A stretch of DNA of 17,337 nucleotides from Flavobacterium sp. (lineage in GTDB: Bacteria; Bacteroidota; Bacteroidia; Flavobacteriales; Flavobacteriaceae), in contig JALRGZ010000168.1 of assembly GCA_023253295.1 (NCBI GenBank), forward strand, positions 1 through 17,337, written 5' to 3'. Under the pieces are notes generated by a model. The model had not been told where the DNA came from. It saw only the letters and a program-made list of their open reading frames with translations, and did no database searches. This document shows, in pieces, positions 1 through 6,432 of this stretch (its first letter is position 1; every line of letters begins with the position of its first letter). The translations under genes and the position numbers were made by a program.

Positions 1-30
1 GAACCTTAAACTATAAAAACAAAAAAAGTC

Positions 31-267
31 ATGTCAAAATTACAACTAAGAGCATTTTTATACCAATTAGGAACTTTTGCGAGTTTATTTATCTTATCCC
101 GTTATTTAATTCACCATTATACGGGGCTTACTGGTTTTTGGGAACCTTTTGCGGCATTTGTGATTGCAACTTTTGTTGGTCCTAAGTTTCAGGCTGTAAA
201 AACGAATGACGGGGAGAAATTGTATATGAAATGGGTTTTTTCTAAAAACGTGAAAGAGATAGGGTAG
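31..267 (+). CDS. Small two-helix membrane protein, function unknown
   Basis: This is a 78-residue protein that I cannot assign to a named family. Two hydrophobic stretches are visible, at about residues 10-26 and 36-52. They are joined by a short HHYTGLTG-containing loop and followed by a positively charged tail (GPKFQAVKTNDGEK, then WVFSKNVKE). This suggests a small inner-membrane protein with two helices. The start is chosen because ATG follows an A-rich leader (AAAAAAAGTC), as is usual in Bacteroidetes, which rarely use Shine-Dalgarno sites. Composition and codon use look native. The gene upstream lies outside the window, so operon membership is unknown. Downstream is a long non-coding stretch ending in a two-way terminator. 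Compact proteins of this kind are common conserved hypotheticals in flavobacteria. The coding call is fairly safe; the function is not known. Confidence 0.7.
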   Translation: MSKLQLRAFLYQLGTFASLFILSRYLIHHYTGLTGFWEPFAAFVIATFVGPKFQAVKTNDGEKLYMKWVFSKNVKEIG

Positions 268-660
268 GTTTTGATTAACCGCAAAGTGAAGAAAGTTTTA
301 ATAGAACTGCAGAGTCGCTGATTGATTTCAATGGATTTGTGGTTTTTATTTTTTATAACCGCAAAGTGGAGAAAGGTTTTCGCAAAGGATTTAAAGAGAA
401 ATCTGTGGCTTAAATTTTAAACACATAAGTCATATAAGTTTTTTGCTTTTGAAATGAGATAAATAAGTTCAGATAAGTTATTTTCATAAATGAAAATGAA
501 AATAGAAAAGCGATCTGTGCACATCTGCTAGATATGCATGAAAAAAATAAGCACGCAGATTTAGCTGATTTTAGCAGATTATTTTTTTAAAAGCAAAGTT
601 TTTTGTTAAGACCACAAAGAGAAATCTGTGATAATCTGTGTAATCTGTGGTTAAAAAAAG
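268..660. repeat. Gene-free stretch with decayed interspersed repeats
   Basis: No convincing reading frame lies here. The stretch is a patchwork of short repeated phrases. AACCGCAAAGTG begins near-identical 24-base units at 277-300 and 357-380 (about 21 of 24 bases match). AGAGAAATCTGTG occurs at about 395-407 and again at 618-630. AATCTGTG recurs almost in tandem at 623-630, 633-640 and 642-649. Related phrases such as GATCTGTGCACATCTGC and GCAGATTTAGCTGATTTTAGCAGATT lie at 511-580. From memory, such phrases recur between genes in Flavobacterium genomes. Their function is not established. Confidence 0.55.
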
Positions 661-711
661 AACCGCCAATTCGCAAATTTATATAGCTTGCGAATTTGCG
701 GTTTTTATTTT
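661..711. terminator. Strong hairpin, probable two-way terminator
   Basis: Arms 661-676 and 688-703 pair over 16 bases with one mismatch (AACCGCCAATTCGCAA against TTGCGAATTTGCGGTT), around an 11-base loop. On the plus strand the stem runs into TTTTATTTTTT. On the minus strand it runs into the complement of the A-run at 653-659. It can therefore stop transcription from both sides. It lies between the plus-strand gene ending at 267 and the minus-strand gene ending at 789, as expected between convergent genes. Confidence 0.8.
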
Positions 712-712
712 T

Positions 713-754
713 TCTAAATTCTGAAGTCTAAATTCTGAAGTCTAAATTCTGAAA
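713..754. repeat. Three tandem copies of a 14-base unit
   Basis: TCTAAATTCTGAAG is repeated at 713-726 and 727-740, with a third copy at 741-754 that differs only in its last base. A more decayed TCTGCTTTCTGCAAA follows. There are no spacers, so this is not a CRISPR array. The unit begins at the edge of the U-tract of the preceding hairpin. Confidence 0.85.
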
Positions 755-788
755 TCTGCTTTCTGCAAACTCCGACTGTCAACTGAAA

Positions 789-1613
789 CTACTTCTTCTT
801 TTTAGCAGTTTCAGCCGGTTTTACCACTTTTTTAAACATCGGGACAAAATAGGTTACTGTGTAATTGAATCCTACTCCAAAATCTCCGTTGTATGTACGG
901 TTGAAACCTGGAATGTATAAGTTCTCAAAATTCGCAGGTTGCTTGTTGCTGATTAATCGGTTAAAGCGAAGACTAAAACCTACAAATACATTATTGAATA
1001 CTTTGGCTTTCATCCCGGCAACCACTTCAATCCAGCTAGCGGTTAAACCATTGTATTTTTGACCGGAAGTTAGTGCAGGAGTTTCTCCAAAATACTGATT
1101 AGTATTGTAGATTCTGTAGCTGTTTAATTGTTGGTTGAAGGTACTAAAACCATAACGTAAACCAATAGAAATGATGTTTTCCATGTCCAACCAGTTTTCG
1201 TAACCGTTATAATCAAAGCCTACTTTTAGATAGGAACCTTTGGTGGTAAAATTCAAACGTTCGTCGTCAGTGGTTTTGTTTTCATTCCCCACTTCGGCAG
1301 CGATGTAATGTTTTTTGTCGTAACGATAGTCTCCTACTAATTCAATTCCTGTGTAATTGTTATCATAAAAACTTTTGCTCAGTTTGAATAAATCTACTCC
1401 TAGACGGACTCCGTAACGATCTTTTTTTACCGGAGCAATTGTAATTGTATCTTTTTCCGGAGTATTAGCAGTTTTAGTAATTACAGCAGCTTTTTGAGGA
1501 ACATATCCGTCTTTTAAACTGTCTTTTACAGTAACTTTTGTTTCCTGAGCATTAGCAAAAAGCATAACCAAAAGAAAATAACTGCTAAAAATATATTTCA
1601 AGGTGTGTTTCAT
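789..1613 (-). CDS. DUF6048-like exported protein, probable outer membrane beta-barrel
   Basis: The 274-residue protein starts with a clear signal peptide (MKHTLKYIFSSYFLLVMLFANA, cleavage likely before QETK). The mature part has many alternating hydrophobic and polar stretches rich in Tyr, Gly and Asn (YGVRLGVDLFKLSK, YLKVGFDYNGYENW, ISIGLRYGFSTF, FVGFSLRFNRL, GDFGVGFNYTVTYF). This is the pattern of a small outer membrane beta-barrel. The C-terminus is a basic tail ending in four Lys. From memory it matches the uncharacterised Bacteroidetes family DUF6048, often found beside rlmD and a DUF6452 gene, as here. Its first 29 bases overlap the end of the upstream lipoprotein gene in another frame, so the two are probably co-transcribed and translationally coupled. 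The barrel call is inferred from strand pattern only. Confidence 0.8.
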   Translation of the reverse strand: MKHTLKYIFSSYFLLVMLFANAQETKVTVKDSLKDGYVPQKAAVITKTANTPEKDTITIAPVKKDRYGVRLGVDLFKLSKSFYDNNYTGIELVGDYRYDKKHYIAAEVGNENKTTDDERLNFTTKGSYLKVGFDYNGYENWLDMENIISIGLRYGFSTFNQQLNSYRIYNTNQYFGETPALTSGQKYNGLTASWIEVVAGMKAKVFNNVFVGFSLRFNRLISNKQPANFENLYIPGFNRTYNGDFGVGFNYTVTYFVPMFKKVVKPAETAKKKK

Positions 1614-2115
1614 TTTCGTTAGCTATAATACTGTTACTTACATTTACAACTTTTATCCATTTCTGATCCGGAGTTGCAGCATCTGTATGTTCAAAAGGAT
1701 TAGTAGGGTCTAAGGTATAATTGGTTTTAAAACCGCAGGCTCGTGATACAAAGATATTTTGGGTGCTATAATTAAACTTGAGAATATCTTCGTTTTGTGG
1801 TGCCGCAGTATTAGTACTTCCATAATTTAAAAAGAAATGAAAAGTAGTTGTTTCGGTATTTACTTTCAAAGGTATCGAAACCGTACTTCCGTTTATTAGT
1901 GTACTGCCATTATAGGATACTGCTTCTTCCATTTCATCTCCGAAGATGCTTAGATTGGTTACATTTTTTTCTACAGAAGCATTATCAGAATAATAAAAAG
2001 TAATCACCAGTCTTGGAGTGGTAATAGTATTGGCATCACAAATATCATCTTTCTCACAACCGGAGAAGGAGAAAGCGAAGCTGAGTACAAATAAGAGCAG
2101 TATCGTTTTTTTCAT
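1585..2115 (-). CDS. DUF6452-like lipoprotein, probably surface exposed
   Basis: The 176-residue protein has a lipoprotein signal (MKKTILLLFVLSFAFSFSGC) with the acylated Cys at about residue 20. The residues after the Cys are EKDD, resembling the K-(D/E)2-type export signal that sends Bacteroidetes lipoproteins such as those of Capnocytophaga to the cell surface. The rest is predicted beta-rich (PRLVITFYYSD, TVSIPLKV, TTFHFFLNYG) and carries an ACGFKTNYTL motif. From memory this matches the DUF6452 family, whose function is unknown. The gene lies 78 bases after rlmD and overlaps the DUF6048-like gene by 29 bases. A plausible but unproven idea is that the lipoprotein and the putative barrel protein act together in the outer membrane. 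Confidence 0.8.
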   Translation of the reverse strand: MKKTILLLFVLSFAFSFSGCEKDDICDANTITTPRLVITFYYSDNASVEKNVTNLSIFGDEMEEAVSYNGSTLINGSTVSIPLKVNTETTTFHFFLNYGSTNTAAPQNEDILKFNYSTQNIFVSRACGFKTNYTLDPTNPFEHTDAATPDQKWIKVVNVSNSIIANENETHLEIYF

Positions 2116-2124
2116 ATCTTTTTT

Positions 2125-2185
2125 AGTGATTAGTAATTAGTTATTAGTAACTAGTTGCATAGCTAATTACTAATAACTAATCACT
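2125..2185. repeat. Imperfect palindrome between rlmD and the lipoprotein gene
   Basis: Arms at 2125-2147 and 2163-2185 pair over 23 bases with only two mismatches (AGTGATTAGT... against ...ACTAATCACT). The sequence is built from ATTAGT/TAACTA-like subunits that also repeat inside each arm. It fills most of the 78-base gap between rlmD and the DUF6452-like gene. There is no good U-tract on the minus strand, so it may be a transcript-processing or attenuation hairpin, or a dispersed palindromic repeat, rather than a full terminator. Confidence 0.75.
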
Positions 2186-2193
2186 AGTTACTT

Positions 2194-3606
2194 TTATCTT
2201 CTTTCCAATAAAATCACATTTTCTACGTGATGAGTCTGTGGAAACATATCTACCGGACGTACCCGTGTTACTTTGTATTTTTCGTCCATCAAAGCCAAAT
2301 CACGTGCCTGTGTAGCCGAGTTACAGCTTACATACACCACTTTTTCAGGAGCGATTTTCAGAATTTGTTCAATCACATCTTTATGCATTCCGTCACGAGG
2401 TGGGTCAGTGATAATCACATCCGGTTGTCCGTGTTGTGCAATAAAAGCATCGTTAAACACCACTTTCATGTCACCCACAAAGAACTCGCAATTGTCAATA
2501 TTATTGCGTTCTGCATTGGCTTTAGCATCTTTAATAGCATCCGGAACACTTTCTACCCCAATTACTTTCTTCGCTTTTTTAGAAACGAACTGCGCAATAG
2601 TTCCTGTTCCCGTATATAAATCGTAAACCGTTTCATTACCTGTTAATCCGGCAAATTCTCTGGTAATTTTGTACAATTCATAGGCCTGATCCGAATTGGT
2701 TTGGTAGAATGATTTCGCGTTGATGCTAAATTTCAATCCTTCCATTTCTTCCAGGATGTAATTTCTTCCTTTGTACAAAATGATATCTTGGTCATATAGC
2801 GTATCATTCGCTTTGTTGTTCACTACATATTGCAAAGAAGTAATCTGAGGGAATTGGGCATACAAATGATCCAATAACAATTCTCTGTTGGCTTGATCGT
2901 CTTCAAAAAACTGAACCAAAACCATGATTTCTCCTGTCGAAGCCGTACGTAACATCAGGGTTCTCAATAATCCGGAATGTTCTCTCGGATTAAAGAAAGT
3001 CAAACCATTGGCATTAGCAAAATCACGAACCTCATTACGGATAGCGTTAGAAGGATCTTCCTGCAAATGACATTTTTTGATGTCAAGGATTTTGTCCCAC
3101 ATTTTAGGAATATGGAAGCCTAAGGCATTTTTATTGTCTAATTCCTGATCGCTTCCAATTTCAGCCTCGGTTAACCAACGGCTGTTAGAAAACGAAAACT
3201 CCATTTTATTTCTATAGAAAAACTTTTTCTCCGAACCCAAGATAGGTTCAAACTCCGGAAGTTCAATTTTTCCAATACGTTGCAAATGATTTTTTACCTC
3301 ATTGTGTTTAAAAAACAACTGTTGGTCATAGTTCATGTTTTGCCATTTGCAACCTCCGCAAACACCAAAATGCTCGCAAATAGGATCCACACGATGTTCC
3401 GAAAATTCGTGAAATTTCACCGCTTTGCCCTCATAATACGCCTTGCGTTTTTTGAAAGTTTGCACATCAACCACATCACCCGGAACCACATTCGGGATAA
3501 ACACTACTTTACCATCGGGAGCCTTCGCTACCGAAACGCCTTTTGCACCTGCATCAAGGACTTTTATCTGATGAAAGACAACTTTGTCTGTATTTTTTCT
3601 ACCCAT
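2194..3606 (-). CDS. rlmD: 23S rRNA (uracil-C5)-methyltransferase, RlmD family
   Basis: This 470-residue enzyme methylates C5 of a uracil in 23S rRNA (U1939 in E. coli) using S-adenosylmethionine. An N-terminal TRAM RNA-binding domain spans about residues 8-65. Four cysteines suited to a [4Fe-4S] cluster are present: C77, C83 and C86 (CEHFGVCGGCKW) and C179 (KKCHLQ). The methyltransferase fold follows, with SAM motif DLYTGTGT (329-336), DPPRDG (401-406) and the catalytic Cys C428 in VSCNS. It is slightly longer than E. coli RlmD (433 residues). The target base is inferred: related enzymes (RlmC, RlmCD, TrmA) share the core, and some gram-positive homologues modify two sites. The start at 3606 gives MGRKNTDK, the N-terminus I recall for flavobacterial homologues. 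It heads a probable unit with the two downstream DUF genes. Confidence 0.93.
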   Translation of the reverse strand: MGRKNTDKVVFHQIKVLDAGAKGVSVAKAPDGKVVFIPNVVPGDVVDVQTFKKRKAYYEGKAVKFHEFSEHRVDPICEHFGVCGGCKWQNMNYDQQLFFKHNEVKNHLQRIGKIELPEFEPILGSEKKFFYRNKMEFSFSNSRWLTEAEIGSDQELDNKNALGFHIPKMWDKILDIKKCHLQEDPSNAIRNEVRDFANANGLTFFNPREHSGLLRTLMLRTASTGEIMVLVQFFEDDQANRELLLDHLYAQFPQITSLQYVVNNKANDTLYDQDIILYKGRNYILEEMEGLKFSINAKSFYQTNSDQAYELYKITREFAGLTGNETVYDLYTGTGTIAQFVSKKAKKVIGVESVPDAIKDAKANAERNNIDNCEFFVGDMKVVFNDAFIAQHGQPDVIITDPPRDGMHKDVIEQILKIAPEKVVYVSCNSATQARDLALMDEKYKVTRVRPVDMFPQTHHVENVILLERR

Positions 3607-3610
3607 GGCG

Positions 3611-3618
3611 CAAAAATA
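3611..3618 (-). promoter_or_regulatory. Putative -7 box of rlmD, possibly leaderless
   Basis: Read on the minus strand this is TATTTTTG, matching the Bacteroidetes -7 consensus TAnnTTTG. It ends only four bases before the rlmD start codon, so transcription would begin at or very near the ATG. No well-spaced TTG -33 element was found; the nearest candidate gives a spacer of about 24 bases. Confidence 0.35.
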
Positions 3619-3702
3619 AGTTTTTGTCCGCTTTTATAAATTCAATTTGGGAAATATTTTTGAATTGCTATCGAATTTGCAAAAAGAGTAAAGGAATAAT
3701 TG

Positions 3703-6234
3703 TTATCGTTTTAAGGAAAAATGACCTTTTATTTTTGTGTTTTCATCGAGATTTGCAACAAACCAATAATCATCAGAAGGGAGTTGTTTGCCATTAAAAG
3801 TGCCATCCCAACCATTTGATGTTTCATTAGGAAGTATTGTTTTAAGTAGTTTTCCGTATCGATCGTATATTAAAATTTGGATATTTTTATATAGTAAATA
3901 ATCTATGCCTTCAATTTTCCAATAATCGTTATATCCATCACCGTTTGGAGTGAAAAATTTTGGAGCTCCAATTATATCAAACGATTTTGAAATTATTTTA
4001 CAACCATCCTTTGATTTAATAAAAATTGTATGGTTTCCCGATGGAACGTTTTCAAAAATATTTGTACTTAAAAACGGTCCTGTGGGAGTATCTAAACTAA
4101 AAAGAGTGTTTTCTAAGTCAGATGAAATAATTGTTACATTATGATTGTTTGATATATCCGAAACTATTATTTCACTTATACTAGGAGTGCTTGAAAATTT
4201 AATTCTAATCGTTCTAATATTTTTACAAGATGAATTTTTATTAATCACTTCACAAGTGTATAAGCCTTCTGTATTAACATTCAAATAGTAGTCTTTTTGA
4301 TTGAATAATAAAATATCATCTTTATACCATTGATAATTGAAATCTGATTGAACTCCAGATAATAATCCAGCATTAAGTTGAGTATATTCATCATTTTCAG
4401 AGCAAATTACATCATCACTAGTTTCCAGTAAGTCAGGTTTTGGGAGTACAACGATTTCCATTGTAGTATTAAATGAACATGAACCAGTTGTTGGAGTAAA
4501 GGTATAAGTAGTTGTTTGCTTATTGTTTAAATCGGGACTCCAAGTTCCAGAAATATTATTGTTTGAAGTTAAAGGTAATTCAGGAATTGTTTCATTGTAA
4601 CATACAGGAGCGACTGGTGTAAACGAGGGAGTTAGTTTTGAATTCACAATGATGGTCATAGTGGTTGTTGTAGCACAAGATCCAATTGCAGGTTTGAAAG
4701 TATAAGTAGTAGTTTTAGAATTGTCTAATGCAGGATTCCATGTTCCAGAAATATTGTTATTAGATAGAGTTGGTAGTTGTGGAATGATATCACTTACACA
4801 AATAGGTGAAATTTGTGTAAAAGTAGGTGTAATAGGAGGTGTAATTGTAACTTGAACTGAAGTTTTTCCACTTTCAATTCCTTCAATGGTTTGAGAAACA
4901 TAATATGTTTTTGCAGTTAAGATAGTAGACTGACTTAAAGAAACTGTTTCATCTTCAGAATTATACCATTTTAAATTTGTGCCTAAATCAGTTAAACTTA
5001 AAATTGTAGAATCTTCGCAAAGAGATTGATTAGGAATAATAGGAGGTAATAAATCATTATTTAAACGTACAATTGTATTTGTATTAGTCCCGTAATATGA
5101 AGTGAATTGTCCAACCATAATTATTCTTCCATCTGATTGGATGGCAGAAGTAGTGAAATAACCACTGTAGTCATTCATATTAGAGTAGTCTTCTGTAGGA
5201 ATAAAAGTTAAATCGATATTTCCATTTTGGTCTAACCGAGCAATATTTTGAAAAAATGTTCCATTGATATTGTTGAATAATCCTCCTATAATAATTTTAC
5301 CATCAGTTTGTACTGATATTGTATTCATCATTGGTCCAAGTAGAACACCATTAGTACCGGTGTATGTAATATTTAGGTTGTTGTTGAAACTTGTGTCAAC
5401 ACTTCCATCTGAATTAAGACGGGCTACAGAATTTTTTGGAACACCATTTACAGATGTAAATACTCCTGCAATTATTATTTTACCATCTGGTTGTAGGTAT
5501 GCACTAGCTATTACAGAAGTGTTGGTTTTTGTCATGGTAAAGGTTGTGTCTAAACTTCCATCAGCATTTAATCGGGCTACTTGATATTGACTATTGTAAT
5601 TAATAGAATCTGTAAAGATTAAAATTTTTCCATCAGGTTGTACAATAGAGTTTTGTATCCAGTTGCCAGGGATAATTCCAAGATTAAAAGATGTGTCTAA
5701 GCTACCATCAGTATTTATTCGGGCCATTCTTTTTATTGGAATTCCATTATAGGTATACAAATATCCACCAATAATGATTTTACCATCTGGTTGTACAGAA
5801 ATATTTAATATATCATCATTTGTACTTAGACCAGGATTAAAGCTAGTATCTAAAGTTCCGTCCGAATTTAATCTAGCAATTCGAATAATATGGTAACCAT
5901 TATAATTGTAAAATTCACCTGCTATTATAATTTTTCCATCTGGTAGTAATAAACTAGCTCTTATTGCGTCATTAGCACCTATGCCGCTTTTAAAATTTTC
6001 GTCGATACTTCCGTCAGGGTTTAAACGTGTTATGTTTTGTGTCCAAGTTCCATTATTGTTGAAGTAAAATGAACCACCTACTATAATTTTACCATCCGGT
6101 TGGATAATTGTTGTGTGAATAATACCATTATTAAGTAAGCTGGGACCATTGTCAAATGTTGTATCTAAACTTCCTGCTTGAGAAAATAAATTTATAGAAA
6201 TGTGTAACAAAATAAATAACATAATGTTTCTCAT
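3703..6234 (-). CDS. T9SS type-B secreted protein with delta-60 repeats
   Basis: This 843-residue exported protein begins with a signal peptide (MRNIMLFILLHISINLFSQA). Seven delta-60 repeats (DUF5122 type) follow over about residues 20-400. Each carries a [QL]xDGKIIxxG strand and most an ARLNxDGSLDTSF strand, so together they probably form a beta-propeller. Next come an Ig-like segment with LKWYNSED, then two near-identical modules each containing SNNNISGTW and TTTYTF, then another Ig-like module. The C-terminus is a type-B T9SS sorting domain (gliding motility-associated C-terminal domain): FFTPNGDGYNDYWKIEG, IYDRYGKLL, NGWDGTFNGK, ending GHFSLKR. The protein should be carried across the outer membrane and released or surface-attached. 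Its binding target is unknown. It is not clearly in an operon; rlmD starts 96 bases downstream. Confidence 0.92.
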   Translation of the reverse strand: MRNIMLFILLHISINLFSQAGSLDTTFDNGPSLLNNGIIHTTIIQPDGKIIVGGSFYFNNNGTWTQNITRLNPDGSIDENFKSGIGANDAIRASLLLPDGKIIIAGEFYNYNGYHIIRIARLNSDGTLDTSFNPGLSTNDDILNISVQPDGKIIIGGYLYTYNGIPIKRMARINTDGSLDTSFNLGIIPGNWIQNSIVQPDGKILIFTDSINYNSQYQVARLNADGSLDTTFTMTKTNTSVIASAYLQPDGKIIIAGVFTSVNGVPKNSVARLNSDGSVDTSFNNNLNITYTGTNGVLLGPMMNTISVQTDGKIIIGGLFNNINGTFFQNIARLDQNGNIDLTFIPTEDYSNMNDYSGYFTTSAIQSDGRIIMVGQFTSYYGTNTNTIVRLNNDLLPPIIPNQSLCEDSTILSLTDLGTNLKWYNSEDETVSLSQSTILTAKTYYVSQTIEGIESGKTSVQVTITPPITPTFTQISPICVSDIIPQLPTLSNNNISGTWNPALDNSKTTTYTFKPAIGSCATTTTMTIIVNSKLTPSFTPVAPVCYNETIPELPLTSNNNISGTWSPDLNNKQTTTYTFTPTTGSCSFNTTMEIVVLPKPDLLETSDDVICSENDEYTQLNAGLLSGVQSDFNYQWYKDDILLFNQKDYYLNVNTEGLYTCEVINKNSSCKNIRTIRIKFSSTPSISEIIVSDISNNHNVTIISSDLENTLFSLDTPTGPFLSTNIFENVPSGNHTIFIKSKDGCKIISKSFDIIGAPKFFTPNGDGYNDYWKIEGIDYLLYKNIQILIYDRYGKLLKTILPNETSNGWDGTFNGKQLPSDDYWFVANLDENTKIKGHFSLKR
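4445..4850 (-). repeat. Two tandem Ig/PKD-like modules within the delta-60 protein
   Basis: Two adjacent units of roughly 200 bases encode near-copies of one module. Shared landmarks are PxFTxxxPxC, a IPxLP segment, SNNNISGTW, then TTTYTF and xGSC. Protein similarity is high while the bases have drifted, which points to an old internal duplication. Confidence 0.75.
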
Positions 6235-6370
6235 AACAAAACTTTTGATTACCAGGAAATAGATAGTATATTTAAATAGTTAATTATGTGACCAAAATAG
6301 AGAAAAAATGTAAATGAAAAGTGATTTTTTTGTTGCCTATTTTATAAAAAAAAAGATTTTGTAATAAAAT

Positions 6371-6405
6371 AAACCTCGTTTCACTAATAAAGCAAAACGA
6401 GGTTT
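6371..6405 (-). terminator. Intrinsic terminator after the TlpA-like gene
   Basis: AAACCTCGTTT (6371-6381) pairs perfectly with AAACGAGGTTT (6395-6405). On the minus strand the stem is followed by ATTTTATT. It lies 28 bases beyond the TlpA-like stop codon. The hairpin, its loop and the flanking GGTATT are almost identical to the terminator after ilvD. Confidence 0.85.
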
Positions 6406-6432
6406 GGTATTATTTTAAAATGCAATAATCAC

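Noticed and set aside
713..754. Possible CRISPR-like repeat array
   Set aside because: The 14-base units are directly adjacent without spacers, too short, and no cas gene is nearby.
268..788. A small RNA or hidden gene in the 520-base gap
   Set aside because: No frame with a plausible start, and no structured region other than the terminator. Repeated phrases explain most of the sequence.
3639..3666. Possible terminator for the delta-60 gene (AATTCAA against TTGAATT)
   Set aside because: Only a seven-pair AU stem with a 14-base loop and no real U-run on the minus strand. Read-through toward rlmD cannot be judged.
2227..3797. Plus-strand open frames antisense to rlmD and across its upstream gap (e.g. 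2227-2619, 3280-3639, 3543-3797)
   Set aside because: rlmD carries all family motifs in the opposite strand. The antisense frames show no domain, signal peptide or sensible composition.
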